DNA of 64,000 nt from Clostridia bacterium (GCA_017472285.1 JAFUQQ010000050.1:1-64000); one strand, 5' to 3'. Positions 34,231 to 44,051 are shown, counted from the stretch's first letter. Notes: a model not told the origin generated them from the letters alone. Made by a program: numbers and translations.

Positions 34231-36357
34231 ATGAAGATATTAAAAGAAACTGAAAACAAAATCACGGAAATGCTTGCGGAAATGACGGTGGAAGAAAAGA
34301 TTGGTCAGATGCAGCAGGTGAGCCTTGAAAGCTTTCGACCCGAAGTCTTTGAACGCTTCCGTAAGCTTGGCGGCGGTTCATTTCTGCACGTTTTAAGCGA
34401 TGAAGCGGATAAGATCCGTGCGGAAGCGGCAGAAACACGCATGAAGATCCCGCCCATTTTCGGCATCGATGCGATCCACGGACATTCGCTTCTCAATGGC
34501 GCGGTCATTTTTCCCTCTCAGCTTGCGGTGGCTTGCTCGTGGAATCCCGAACTGATTAAAGAAATGGGTAAAGTCACGGCAAGAGAAGTCAATGCGGACG
34601 GACTCGATTGGGTATTTTCTCCCGTGCTTTGCATCGGCAGAGATACGCGCTGGGGCAGAGTGGATGAAACCTTTGGTGAAGACAGTTATCTTGTCGGAGA
34701 ACTCGGTGCGGCGATCGTTGAAGGGTATGAAGAAGATGGGCTTGTTGCGGCTTGTGTCAAGCATTATCTCGGCTATGGCGAAGCCACGGGCGGACGCGAT
34801 TCCTATGATACCGAAGCATCCATGCGAAAAATCAGAGAAGTCTTTTTGCCGCCTTTCAAGCGTGCGGTCGAAGCGGGTGCATCGACGGTCATGACGGCTT
34901 ACGGTTCAATTTCGGGAACACCGCTGACGGTACATCGCAAGCTTTTGCGCGAAGTGCTGAAAGAAGAACTCGGTTTTGAAGGCTTTGTCGTAACGGATTG
35001 GTATAACGTAGGTTCGCTCCGTACCAAGCAGATGGCTGTGGAAAGTTATGGGGATGGTGTCCGTCTTGCGATCGAAGCGGGCAATGATATGAGCATGAAC
35101 TCCTTCCAATTCTATGATTCTGCCATCCGTCAGGTGAAAGAGGGCAAAATTCCAATGGAATATATCGATGATGCCGTGCGCAGAATCCTTCGCGTGAAAT
35201 TTGCGCTCGGTCTTTTCGATGAAAACAAAAAACGACTTCCCCGTTCGGTCATCGGCTCGGCGGAACATATTGCCGTTAACCATAAATTGACACGGGAAAG
35301 TCTTGTCTTGCTTGAAAATAACGGCATCCTGCCCTTGAAGGAAACGCCGAAAAAGATCGCCGTGATCGGTCCGAATGCGGATAATATCCGCGCGCAATAC
35401 GGCGACTGGACCTTCTTCTCACATCCCAATGCTTCTCCCGAGGATTGCAAACCGAAAAGTGATTATTATACGATTCTCCGGGGTATCAAGACCGTTTTTG
35501 CGGATAGCGAAGTCGTATATGCAAAGGGCTGTAACATTATGGGTGAAACGGAAAAATCCATGCTTACGGAAGCTGAGGCACTTGCAGAAAGCGCGGATAT
35601 CGTGATCGCGGTCATCGGTGACTGTCTTGCTCAAAACGGCGAAGGCAAAGACAGAGCCAATCTCGAGCTTTCGGGCGCGCAAAACGAACTCATGCGCCGT
35701 CTGAAAAAGACGGGCAAACCCGTCATTACAGTGCTTGTGAACGGCAAACCGCTTTGCATCGGTGAAGCTGCAAAGAACAGCGATGCCGTCATTGAAATGT
35801 TCAACGGCGGTGATCTCGGCGGTCTTTGCGCGGCAGAGCTCATCGCGGGCAGATTCAATCCTTCGGGCAAACTTCCGATCTCGTTCCCGCGTGCTTCCGC
35901 ACAGATTCCCTGTTATTATAATCAATATAACGGTTGGCATGGCGGCAAATACATGGACGTTGCGGAAGGCAGTCTTTACGATTTCGGTTACGGACTTTCC
36001 TTTACGAATTACGAATATTCCGATATTACGCTTTCTTCTGATACAGCAAGATCGGGCGATATGCTGACGGTTTCCGTGGACGTGACCAATACGGGCGATA
36101 TGGACGGCTATGAAACCGTGCAGATGTATTATAACGACCGTTTCAGCTCCGTTCTGACTCCCACACGTCAGCTTTGCGGATTCAGGAAAGTGTTTATCAG
36201 AGCAGGTGAAACCGTTCGCGTGGAGCTTCCTCTTGCGGTTGATGCGTTCTCTCTTGTGAATATTGATGAGAAAACGGTGCTTGAGGCGGGCATCTTTGAT
36301 ATCATGGTCGGCGGTCATCTTGGGGCGCTGAAAACTGCGGAACTTTCGGTTGTGTGA
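34231..36357 (+). CDS. Glycoside hydrolase family 3 beta-glucosidase-like enzyme
   Basis: A 708-aa cytoplasmic GH3 enzyme (no signal peptide). TIM-barrel domain at about 1-300 with IDAIHGHSLLNGAVIFPSQL, KHYLGYGEATGGRD and the nucleophile Asp256 in GFVVTDWYNV; alpha/beta sandwich (about 330-560) with KIAVIGPNADN; C-terminal fibronectin III-like domain (about 600-708). This is the BglX/beta-glucosidase layout. The exact sugar (beta-glucoside or beta-xyloside) cannot be fixed. AAAGGAG is 12 nt before the ATG at 34231; a nearer ATG at 34223 is out of frame and ends at once. Confidence 0.9.
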   Translation: MKILKETENKITEMLAEMTVEEKIGQMQQVSLESFRPEVFERFRKLGGGSFLHVLSDEADKIRAEAAETRMKIPPIFGIDAIHGHSLLNGAVIFPSQLAVACSWNPELIKEMGKVTAREVNADGLDWVFSPVLCIGRDTRWGRVDETFGEDSYLVGELGAAIVEGYEEDGLVAACVKHYLGYGEATGGRDSYDTEASMRKIREVFLPPFKRAVEAGASTVMTAYGSISGTPLTVHRKLLREVLKEELGFEGFVVTDWYNVGSLRTKQMAVESYGDGVRLAIEAGNDMSMNSFQFYDSAIRQVKEGKIPMEYIDDAVRRILRVKFALGLFDENKKRLPRSVIGSAEHIAVNHKLTRESLVLLENNGILPLKETPKKIAVIGPNADNIRAQYGDWTFFSHPNASPEDCKPKSDYYTILRGIKTVFADSEVVYAKGCNIMGETEKSMLTEAEALAESADIVIAVIGDCLAQNGEGKDRANLELSGAQNELMRRLKKTGKPVITVLVNGKPLCIGEAAKNSDAVIEMFNGGDLGGLCAAELIAGRFNPSGKLPISFPRASAQIPCYYNQYNGWHGGKYMDVAEGSLYDFGYGLSFTNYEYSDITLSSDTARSGDMLTVSVDVTNTGDMDGYETVQMYYNDRFSSVLTPTRQLCGFRKVFIRAGETVRVELPLAVDAFSLVNIDEKTVLEAGIFDIMVGGHLGALKTAELSVV

Positions 36358-36381
36358 TTGGGGTTTCACCCCCAAACCACA

Positions 36382-36415
36382 TTCAAGGGAACTTTTTGCA
36401 AAAAGTTCCCTTGAA
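36382..36415. repeat. Perfect 16-bp palindrome after the GH3 gene
   Basis: TTCAAGGGAACTTTTT (36382-36397) pairs with 36400-36415 around GC. It follows GGGTTTCACCCCC. No U-run after it, but it may end GH3 transcription or protect the mRNA end. Confidence 0.6.
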
Positions 36416-36461
36416 AATCCTTCAAAAATCTTTTGTGTTTGTGTTTTGTTCCGATATTGGG

Positions 36462-36497
36462 CGAAAAAAGTGATGCAAAAAATCTGCATCACTTTAA
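36462..36497 (-). terminator. Terminator of the lipoprotein gene; left copy of a direct repeat
   Basis: On the minus strand AAAGTGATGCA/TGCATCACTTT then TTTTTCG. The 34 bases 36462-36495 recur almost exactly, in the same orientation, at 39403-39437. Confidence 0.85.
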
Positions 36498-36502
36498 AAG
36501 TT

Positions 36503-37186
36503 TTATTCGATTTCAAGAATGAAATAAGCCCTGATACTTGTGGATTCTTGCATAATGAAATTGCTGTTTTTCATTATATTATCTCCATAGCAAGTACCGT
36601 CAACAAAGGCATAATATATTCCGCTTCCCAATTCTTCGCAAAGCGCATCTATCGTGGAAAATATTCGGTAATCGAGCATTTCTGCATCCGCATCAAAATC
36701 AAAAACGAAAATAGGAGAATCACGAAAAGGCTTTTCGTTGATGTATTTTATAAAAGCATCTCCGTTTTTCACTTGATATACGGGCATACGTTCGCAATGT
36801 TCCAAAAGAAATTCAGGTTTAATCATGATGATTCCATTATAAGGAGGATCTGCCGTTGGCACGCTATTTTCATTTTTGTAATATCCCATCGGACTTGTTG
36901 CCTGAACATACGGAACATCTCGTTTTCCGCCAATCTCCACAACGACTTTATTTGGAATATACGGAAATTCTGCTTGATTTGCATCAATTTTTTCTTGTAA
37001 TTCGGGGCTTTCAGATTGAATCGGGCGTGCGGAACCGGATTCTGTATAATAAACATCAACGGGATAAGAGGATTTTTCTGTCGTTTCCGTGGGTTCGGAA
37101 ACTGTGGTATCATCTGCAATATTGTTCGTGCAGGCTGTCAGCAGAATGAGCGAAAGCAGGAGAAATAAGCATAAAAATTTTTTCAT
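36503..37186 (-). CDS. Putative lipoprotein, unknown function
   Basis: A 227-aa protein with signal peptide MKKFLCLFLLLSLILLTAC (lipobox Cys19), a Thr/Glu-rich linker (about 22-45) and a globular part (about 50-227) with no motif I recognise. Only two cysteines occur in the mature domain (near 119 and 183). GGAGG stands 7 nt before the ATG at 37186. It lies 24 bp after the HExxH protein gene, so the two form one unit. Confidence 0.7.
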   Translation of the reverse strand: MKKFLCLFLLLSLILLTACTNNIADDTTVSEPTETTEKSSYPVDVYYTESGSARPIQSESPELQEKIDANQAEFPYIPNKVVVEIGGKRDVPYVQATSPMGYYKNENSVPTADPPYNGIIMIKPEFLLEHCERMPVYQVKNGDAFIKYINEKPFRDSPIFVFDFDADAEMLDYRIFSTIDALCEELGSGIYYAFVDGTCYGDNIMKNSNFIMQESTSIRAYFILEIE

Positions 37187-37210
37187 AGTTTGCCTCCCAA
37201 ATCTCATATT

Positions 37211-39220
37211 TTAATTTATCGTAATATAGATTCTTAAATTATCGGTAATTGATGTGTTTTCAATAATTAAATATATATCTTCTGTAAGCGCATTGCTGAA
37301 AGAGTAGGTCATATTCAAATGATAATCAGTAAACCTAATTTTTGTTGCTTTTGCAATATTTCTATTATTAAAGCCTTCAATAACCCAACACGTAGTTTCT
37401 GTCGGGTTATTACATACAGCTTCTAACGAAATATTTATTGTTTGAGGTGCGGCAGATAATTCATAATATCCATAGCCAACATTCTCAATCGTAGGTGAAT
37501 AACTAACAGATTGTGTTAATTGAGTATTGGATATCTGAACATCTGACCAATTTGCTGCATTTAACCAATTATAACTACTTGCATAATTATAATTAAACTT
37601 ACCGAAACTTTCTAATTCATATCTTAAATTATTGCCTTCTGCTATTAAAACATTATCAATGGCATCAAATATCTGCTCATCATTCTTTAATGTTGAGATG
37701 CTTCTAATAGCATAAATTTCTTCGTAAATTTCTTTGATTGTATCAATACCATTATATGCTTGAGATAATTTAAGCGGAAAAAGAACCGAATATTCTCGAA
37801 CTGAGATTTCAGCATCATCCAATGTCAAACTATATTGAGGATTCGCCAAATAATCTTGTACGCCGCCTTTATATTCACCGTATCGATTGGACAAATCATT
37901 TAGGACATTTTTAGAATATGTCATGGATGCTAAATTGGCACAAGATTCTTTCCACCACAAGTCATCAGTTCTACCATATAGTTCATATTGATATTGTATC
38001 GCATGTTGAAATTCATGAGCTAAAATAGTATCATATTTAGTGCTAGCATTTCCATTTATACAGATATAAGCCCCTATGCTACCATCGGAATTTGTGTCAT
38101 ATATTGTTCTTCCTAAGCCAATTGATTGTGTCACTAAAATAACAAAACTATTATCACTGTCTGTTATCCCAGGAGTCGAATCGAGGGGGATAGGACATTT
38201 AAAACCCAATTGGTTAACAAAGTATTCAAGAACCTCCAATGCCTTATTTCCAATGGTTCTTGCTGTTGAGGAATAACATGTAGAAGTAGAATAATATACC
38301 CTGATTTTATGCACACCATTTTCAAGACAATTGGTATGATCACAATAAAATGTTCTGCTTACATAAGTTAATGTAGAGGGGTCATCTATATTACTTTCTT
38401 CGATTTCATATAATGTATCACTTGCCATCTTCTGCAATGCAGATGATGATGTATTTTCCTTATATGATTTCAAAATTTCTAACAATCCAGTTGTAATATA
38501 TTGATTTCCATTTTCCTTTTGAAGAACGGCGCAAATATTTGCAAGTCGTTGTTCTTCCGTAATTAAACCGTGATTATAAAGCAGTTCCGTATGCTCAATC
38601 TCTGTCATATCCAAATATTCTTGGCTGATTGTATAAGCAAACGAGGTGCCATTGACATCGACCTGACCATAGTGTTGTAACGCACAAGAAATTGTATTCG
38701 AGCCCATTGTTGTTGTCATCAATCGTTCATCAATATCATGAGATACGATTTCGTAAATTGCCAATACATTTTCATTATCGCTGTTTTTAAAATGGAAGTT
38801 TAATTCATTATAAACAAAAACGGCTTCAACATTTGAAATCGTATAAATTGTAATATTATCGGAATTTATACTTTCAGCATATGTGAGAGTTTGTTTTTTG
38901 ATACCCGTACCGGACGGTAAGGTTTCCATATTAAATTCAATAACAAAAGGAGCTTGGGGTTTTTCAAAAGAAATTTCTCCGTTAGCATTAGAAACTGCCG
39001 ATGAAAAATATTCTTTATCAAATGTAGTTAAATTTTGGGTGTGATTAACGATATTGGTTTGTTTATATATAGAAATTTCAATATTAGACAAATCGACATC
39101 TTCGTCACTTGTAAGTGTAAGACAAAAATTTTCGCTGAAAGATGCTGATGCTGTAAAGATGTTGGTTAAACAAGAGAGGATAAATACGATTGATAAGAAA
39201 ACAGATAACAGTTTTTTCAT
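37211..39220 (-). CDS. Secreted putative zinc metallopeptidase (HExxH)
   Basis: A 669-aa exported protein: signal peptide to about residue 27, a beta-rich domain (about 28-190), a helical middle part, then HEFQH at 402-406 in TILAHEFQHAIQYQYELYG with Glu425 (WWKESCANLAS) as likely third zinc ligand, a gluzincin-like spacing. A pre-HExxH domain with FYCDHTNCLENGVHKIRVYY contains paired Cys. The last 130 residues look like a beta sandwich. The gene is visibly more AT-rich (ATA, AAT, TTA codons) than its neighbours. Target unknown. AAAGGGA precedes ATG 39220. Confidence 0.7.
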   Translation of the reverse strand: MKKLLSVFLSIVFILSCLTNIFTASASFSENFCLTLTSDEDVDLSNIEISIYKQTNIVNHTQNLTTFDKEYFSSAVSNANGEISFEKPQAPFVIEFNMETLPSGTGIKKQTLTYAESINSDNITIYTISNVEAVFVYNELNFHFKNSDNENVLAIYEIVSHDIDERLMTTTMGSNTISCALQHYGQVDVNGTSFAYTISQEYLDMTEIEHTELLYNHGLITEEQRLANICAVLQKENGNQYITTGLLEILKSYKENTSSSALQKMASDTLYEIEESNIDDPSTLTYVSRTFYCDHTNCLENGVHKIRVYYSTSTCYSSTARTIGNKALEVLEYFVNQLGFKCPIPLDSTPGITDSDNSFVILVTQSIGLGRTIYDTNSDGSIGAYICINGNASTKYDTILAHEFQHAIQYQYELYGRTDDLWWKESCANLASMTYSKNVLNDLSNRYGEYKGGVQDYLANPQYSLTLDDAEISVREYSVLFPLKLSQAYNGIDTIKEIYEEIYAIRSISTLKNDEQIFDAIDNVLIAEGNNLRYELESFGKFNYNYASSYNWLNAANWSDVQISNTQLTQSVSYSPTIENVGYGYYELSAAPQTINISLEAVCNNPTETTCWVIEGFNNRNIAKATKIRFTDYHLNMTYSFSNALTEDIYLIIENTSITDNLRIYITIN

Positions 39221-39402
39221 AATAATAAAAATCCCTTTCATTAAAACTATGGTTGTATATTTATTTTAAGCATTTAAATTATAAAGCTATCCCAATATAG
39301 ATTTTTTCTTCATTTTTATATAAATTTTTATAAAAACTTTAAGTATTCTATTTCATCTAATTATTAGTCGAAAACCCCCCCCCGAAATATCTCACCGAAA
39401 AC

Positions 39403-39440
39403 GAAAAAAGTGATGCAGAAAAATCTGCATCACTTTTTGA
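39403..39440. terminator. Bidirectional terminator after ispH/rpsA; right copy of the direct repeat
   Basis: AAAAAAGTGATGCAGA pairs with TCTGCATCACTTTTT around AAAA. It ends the ispH/rpsA transcript (minus strand, stop at 39450). A run of nine C lies at 39376-39384. Confidence 0.9.
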
Positions 39441-39449
39441 TTTTGATGA

Positions 39450-41429
39450 TTATTCAGCAACTTCAGCGTCAGCTTCTGCGGTGAGAAGTGCGCGGATAGA
39501 AAGGCTAACTTTGTGGTTTTCTTCATCAATAGCAGTGATCTTTGCGTCAACAACCTGACCCTTTTCGAGAACTTCTGCGGGGCTGCCGAGCTTCTTATCA
39601 GCGATCTGAGAGATGTGGATAAGACCGTCAACGCCGGGAAGAATCTGTGCAAATGCACCGAAAGGCATAAGGGAAACGATCTTTACGGAAGCAACGGAAT
39701 CAACCGCATACTGTGTGGTAAAGAGAGTCCAGGGGTTTGTAGCGTCTGTCTTGTGACCGAGAGAGATTCTGTTCTTTTCGCGGTCAAATTCCTTAACGAA
39801 TACTTCGAGAGTATCGCCGATGGAAACAACATCCTTGGGCTGAACGTTCTTGAGCCAAGAGAGTTCAGAGATATGAACCATACCGTCAACGCCGCCGAGG
39901 TCAACGAATGCGCCGAAGGAAGTGAGGCTCTTTACCTTGCCTGTGTAAGTCTTGCCGACTTCGATTTCAGACCAGAATTTTTCGATAAGAGCGTTCTTTT
40001 CTTCTCTTGCAACAACGCGGATGGAACCGATAGCGCGTTTTCTGTCTTCCTTAACTTCGATCACTTTGAATTTCTGCTTTGTGCCAACGATGGTCTGGAG
40101 ATCGCCATCCTTGGGAATGCCCGTCTGGGATGCGGGAATGAAGATCTTCTGAGAGAGTGCGTATGCGATAACGCCGCCCTTAACAGCTTCAGTGATCTTG
40201 CCTTCGATAACGGTGCCGTTGTCTTTTGCTTCAACAACCTTTGTCCAGTTGTTCTTAGCGTCGATCTTCTTTGTGGAAAGAACAGCGATGCCTTCGATAT
40301 CGCTTACGCGAACGGCTACTGCTTCAACGGGGTCGCCGACCTTGAAAAGGTCTTCGAGTTTTGCCTGGGGATCGTCGGTTACGTTTTCAAGTGTAAGCAC
40401 GCCGGTTGCCTTTGTGCCGATGTCTACGTGAACTTCGGTGGTGGTAACCGATGTAACGGTGCCTTTAACGGTGTCTCCTGTATTTAAAGTTTTCTTGAAA
40501 GATTCCGATTCTTCAAAAAGTTGTGCGAAATTTTCCTGTTCGCTCATGGTGTTTTGTACCTCCTCAATTATGTAGCCGGGCGTGGACGCTCCGGCTGCGA
40601 TGCCGATCTTGCCGGTCATCTTCTTAATATATAACGGAATATCGCGGGCGGTTTCGATAAAATGCGTTTCGGGACAATTTCCCTTGCTGATGTCGTAAAG
40701 CTTCTTCGTATTTGAACTTTCGCGTCCGCCGATGACGAGCATCGCGTTACACTCGCGGGAGAGTTTTTCAACTTCCCTTTGCCGCGTTTCCGTAACATTA
40801 CATATTGTATCAAAAAAACTTGCGTTTGTACATAGTTTTTCAATAAATTTTTTGCATTTTTTATAATCTTCCAAATTGTGTGTTGTTTGGGAAGCTAAAA
40901 TGATCGTTTTATTATCAATTGTTTGTATAAGATTTTTCTCAAAGGCGTTTTCAAGCGTTTCAAAGTCTGAAAAAATACGAAAATCGCCCTTGATATAGCT
41001 TGCGATGCCAATCACTTCAGGATGTGTTTCATTACCGATCAAAATCGTAAACGTATTTTCAGAAGTATTTTCCTTCATGATCTTATAAATTTTTGCAACG
41101 AAAGGACAAGTCATATCCAAAATGGAGGACTCAGGATTTTTTGCCGTGAAAGCACGGAGCTTTTCCAATACGGAAAAAGGTACGCCGTGAGTACGCACAA
41201 CGAAGATCGAATGGGGAGCTGCCGCCGCAAGATCTTCATCGATCGCATCTTCACGGATGATACCGACACCGTTTTCCGCAAGCTTTTCATTGGTATTGGG
41301 ATTATGGATGAGCGAACCAACGGTATAGATATGCGAACCCGTCTTTTTTCCGACCAGATCAAAAACGGCATCCACCGCCCGTTTCACACCGAAACAGAAT
41401 CCCGCATATTTTGCTGTTATGATTTCCAT
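39450..41429 (-). CDS. ispH: Fusion: HMBPP reductase IspH + ribosomal protein S1
   Basis: A 659-aa two-part protein. Residues 1-285 are IspH, the last step of the MEP pathway, with the three Fe-S cysteines in GFCFGVKRAV (Cys12), DMTCPFV and DTICNVTETRQ, and the HTHGVPFSV-type His. Residues about 300-659 hold four S1 RNA-binding domains: two diverged, then SLTSFGAFVDLGGVDGMVHISELSW and SLMPFGAFAQILPGVDGLIHISQI. This fusion is known in many Clostridia. The gene overlaps plsC by one base (TAATG) and is the last of the yhiN-cmk-plsC-ispH operon. Confidence 0.95.
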   Translation of the reverse strand: MEIITAKYAGFCFGVKRAVDAVFDLVGKKTGSHIYTVGSLIHNPNTNEKLAENGVGIIREDAIDEDLAAAAPHSIFVVRTHGVPFSVLEKLRAFTAKNPESSILDMTCPFVAKIYKIMKENTSENTFTILIGNETHPEVIGIASYIKGDFRIFSDFETLENAFEKNLIQTIDNKTIILASQTTHNLEDYKKCKKFIEKLCTNASFFDTICNVTETRQREVEKLSRECNAMLVIGGRESSNTKKLYDISKGNCPETHFIETARDIPLYIKKMTGKIGIAAGASTPGYIIEEVQNTMSEQENFAQLFEESESFKKTLNTGDTVKGTVTSVTTTEVHVDIGTKATGVLTLENVTDDPQAKLEDLFKVGDPVEAVAVRVSDIEGIAVLSTKKIDAKNNWTKVVEAKDNGTVIEGKITEAVKGGVIAYALSQKIFIPASQTGIPKDGDLQTIVGTKQKFKVIEVKEDRKRAIGSIRVVAREEKNALIEKFWSEIEVGKTYTGKVKSLTSFGAFVDLGGVDGMVHISELSWLKNVQPKDVVSIGDTLEVFVKEFDREKNRISLGHKTDATNPWTLFTTQYAVDSVASVKIVSLMPFGAFAQILPGVDGLIHISQIADKKLGSPAEVLEKGQVVDAKITAIDEENHKVSLSIRALLTAEADAEVAE

Positions 41430-42040
41430 TATTTCTGCTCCTCTTTGCCAAGCTCGCAGATGCGTTCAAAAATCAGCTTGGAAGCGGCGTTATATTCCGC
41501 CATATTGCCCTTTTCAAAACCGAGTTCTTCATAAGGAATGGGTTTGCCAACGATGATTTTGACTTTTCTGAAAAGACGGACGCGGTAATTTTTCGTCTGG
41601 ATATGTACGGGAAGTACGCTACATTTTGCTCTGTATGCAAAAAGTCCCACACCGCCTTTGGCATCATCAGGAGAAGGTTCTTTATCGGGAATACGTGTTC
41701 CCTGCGGGAAAAGACCGACGTACTTACCATCTTTCAAAACTTCAATGGTGGAGGTAATGGCTTTCAAGTCTGCCATGCCGCGACTGACGGAAATCGTGCC
41801 AAACGCACGGAGGATTTTTGCGAGAATCGGATTTTTAAAAAGCTCTTTTTTCGCAAAGAAATAAATCTGACGTTTGAGGTTGACACCGATAAAGAAAATA
41901 TCATGCATACTGATATGGTTGGCGCAGATGATACAAGCACCCTCTTTGGGCTCGTTTTCAAGTCCTTCGGCTTTCAGTCCGAACAAGAGTTTATAGATCG
42001 GTTTGAAAACGCACTGTAAAAAACGGTATAATTTCGTCAT
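41429..42040 (-). CDS. plsC: 1-acyl-sn-glycerol-3-phosphate acyltransferase
   Basis: A 203-aa PlsC-type enzyme that acylates lysophosphatidic acid. The HX4D motif is in NHISMHDIFFIG (about 41-46), and the substrate-binding block is FPQGTRIP (about 114-121), where E of the usual EGTR is replaced by Q, a change seen in some homologues. A hydrophobic N-terminal half supports membrane association. AAAGGAT precedes the ATG; 14 bp after cmk. Confidence 0.93.
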   Translation of the reverse strand: MTKLYRFLQCVFKPIYKLLFGLKAEGLENEPKEGACIICANHISMHDIFFIGVNLKRQIYFFAKKELFKNPILAKILRAFGTISVSRGMADLKAITSTIEVLKDGKYVGLFPQGTRIPDKEPSPDDAKGGVGLFAYRAKCSVLPVHIQTKNYRVRLFRKVKIIVGKPIPYEELGFEKGNMAEYNAASKLIFERICELGKEEQK

Positions 42041-42054
42041 GACGGTATCCTTTC

Positions 42055-42720
42055 TTAACCTTTTGTCTTTTCTTCAATGATGGAAAGGGCTTTTGCGATA
42101 ACTTCATCAAAATCCCCCGAATTATCAAGGGAAATCGCATCCGCGGCGGGAATCGCAGGCGCAACGGCACGGGTGCTGTCCTGAAGATCACGTGCTTTCA
42201 TCATTTCATAAACTTCTTCTTCGGTCGTATTTTCCCCTTTTGCGATGAGCTCTTTATAACGGCGGCGCGCACGTTCCTTATCGGAAACCGTTACGAAAAA
42301 TTTCACGTCTGCATTCGGCAGAATAACCGTACCGATATCGCGACCGTCCATAATGACATTGTTTTTCGCGGCGATATCGCGCTGGAGATCGAGCAAATGT
42401 GTGCGAACTTCGGGAATCGCGGAAACCTTGGAGGCATAAGAGGAAATTTCATTGGTACGGATCAGACCGCCCACATCTTCTTCTCCGAGATAGATTTTCT
42501 GCTCACCGTTTTCAAAACGCAGGGAGATTTTGATCGCGGGCAAAAGCGCAATAATCGCGTCTTTGTATTCAAGCGAAATATCCGCTCTTTTTACGGCAAG
42601 ACCGATGGTTCTGTACATTGCGCCCGTATCGGTATAAATATAACCGAGCTTTGCGGCAAGGGCTTTGGCAAGGGTACTTTTTCCCGCGCCGGAAGGACCG
42701 TCAAGTGCAATATTGATCAT
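42055..42720 (-). CDS. cmk: Cytidylate kinase
   Basis: A 221-aa CMP/dCMP kinase. P-loop ALDGPSGAGKSTLAKAL at about 5-21, YTDTGAMYR (about 31-39), DGRDIGTVILPNADVKFFVTV and ERARRRYKEL. Recycles CMP for lipid and nucleic acid synthesis. The cmk-plsC-ispH/rpsA order is conserved in Clostridia and echoes the cmk-rpsA pairing of E. coli. Confidence 0.96.
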   Translation of the reverse strand: MINIALDGPSGAGKSTLAKALAAKLGYIYTDTGAMYRTIGLAVKRADISLEYKDAIIALLPAIKISLRFENGEQKIYLGEEDVGGLIRTNEISSYASKVSAIPEVRTHLLDLQRDIAAKNNVIMDGRDIGTVILPNADVKFFVTVSDKERARRRYKELIAKGENTTEEEVYEMMKARDLQDSTRAVAPAIPAADAISLDNSGDFDEVIAKALSIIEEKTKG

Positions 42721-42797
42721 AAATAAGGATTCCTTTCAAAAAATTTTTATATTTTTGCAAACTATGATAGACAAATTTATGTGTGGATACTGCCCAC

Positions 42798-44051
42798 TTA
42801 TTGCCAAACTGCCGCTTCCGCCGCTGCGTGTGCGGTGGCAAAAGCGATCTGGAGATTGAAACCGCCCGTATACGCATCAAGATCCATGACTTCACCCGCA
42901 AAATACAAATTAGGACAAAGCTTGGAGCCCATCGTATGCGGTTCGATCTCTTTGATGGAAATACCACCGCTCGTCACAATCGCTTCCGTGATCGGACGGA
43001 AACCCGTAACGGTAACGGGAAGATTTTTTAAGAGCGTACCGATGCGTTTGCGTTCTTCCGCCGTGATGGCATTGATCTTTTTATCGGGTGCGATACCGCA
43101 AAGTTTGATAAAGGGTTCACGTAGCTTGCTCGGAAGCAATTCATCAAACGCATTCGCAAAATTACGGTTCTTGAATTTATCAAAATCCGAAAGCAAACGT
43201 CGGTCAAGTGTCTGTGCATCCAAAGCGGGCTTCAGGTCGATAGCAACGGTATAACGGTCTTTTTCCATCGGGCGCAGATGCGCGGATGCGGAAAGAATGA
43301 CGGGCCCGCTGATGCCGAAATGACAGAAAAGCATCTCACCGAAATCTTTATAAATAACCTTATTTTTCTTTTTTGTATCAGTAACGGCGATGGCAATATT
43401 TTTGAGAGAAAGTCCCATCGTTGCGGAACAGATTTCATCGTCCGAAGTGAGTCCGACAAGGGAAGGTGTCGGCGTTTTGATCGTATGTCCCACGGATTCC
43501 GCAAGGCGATAACCGTCACCCGTTGAGCCTGTCACGGGATAAGAAAGACCGCCTGTACAAAGAATGACGGCATCAAAACCCGTATGTTTTCTTTTTTCCG
43601 TCACAACACCGTCAAGCGCACCTTCTTCATCAGCCTTTTTGATAAAATCCGTCACACGTTCCGTTAAGATATGCACACCGTTTTTCAAGCAGTAATTCTT
43701 GAGTGCAAGAACGATATCCACAGCATGATCGGATTCGGGATAGACACGGTTTCCGCGTTCGGTCTTCAGCGGTACGCCAAGACTTTCAAAAAATTCCATC
43801 GTATCTTCGGGAGTGAAACGGTTGATAGCGGAATAAAGGAATTTTCCGTTTGCGGTTACGTTTTTGATAAATTCTTCAGGGGTGCAATTATTGGTGACGT
43901 TACATCTGCCTTTGCCGGTGATACCCAATTTTTTGCCGAGCAAGGTGTTTCGCTCAAAGAGTGTTACGTCTGCACCGAGATATGCGGCATAGCCTGCGGC
44001 AAGCATTCCTGCCGCGCCGCCGCCGATGACGGCTATTTTTCTTTTATTCAT
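42798..44051 (-). CDS. FAD-dependent oxidoreductase, HI0933/YhiN family
   Basis: A 417-aa flavoprotein: FAD-binding GGGAAGMLAAGYAA at 10-23, the family block LLGKKLGITGKGRCNVTNNC at about 38-57, VILCTGGLSYPVTGSTGDGY, and the C-terminal NLYFAGEVMDLDAYTGGFNLQIAFATA. The reaction of this family is not established. First gene of the operon with cmk, plsC and ispH/rpsA (77-bp gap), a common clostridial order. Confidence 0.9.
   Translation of the reverse strand: MNKRKIAVIGGGAAGMLAAGYAAYLGADVTLFERNTLLGKKLGITGKGRCNVTNNCTPEEFIKNVTANGKFLYSAINRFTPEDTMEFFESLGVPLKTERGNRVYPESDHAVDIVLALKNYCLKNGVHILTERVTDFIKKADEEGALDGVVTEKRKHTGFDAVILCTGGLSYPVTGSTGDGYRLAESVGHTIKTPTPSLVGLTSDDEICSATMGLSLKNIAIAVTDTKKKNKVIYKDFGEMLFCHFGISGPVILSASAHLRPMEKDRYTVAIDLKPALDAQTLDRRLLSDFDKFKNRNFANAFDELLPSKLREPFIKLCGIAPDKKINAITAEERKRIGTLLKNLPVTVTGFRPITEAIVTSGGISIKEIEPHTMGSKLCPNLYFAGEVMDLDAYTGGFNLQIAFATAHAAAEAAVWQ

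Noticed and set aside
35419..36516. 365-codon minus-strand frame opposite the GH3 gene
   Set aside because: Antisense shadow, running through the palindrome after the GH3 stop; no domain.
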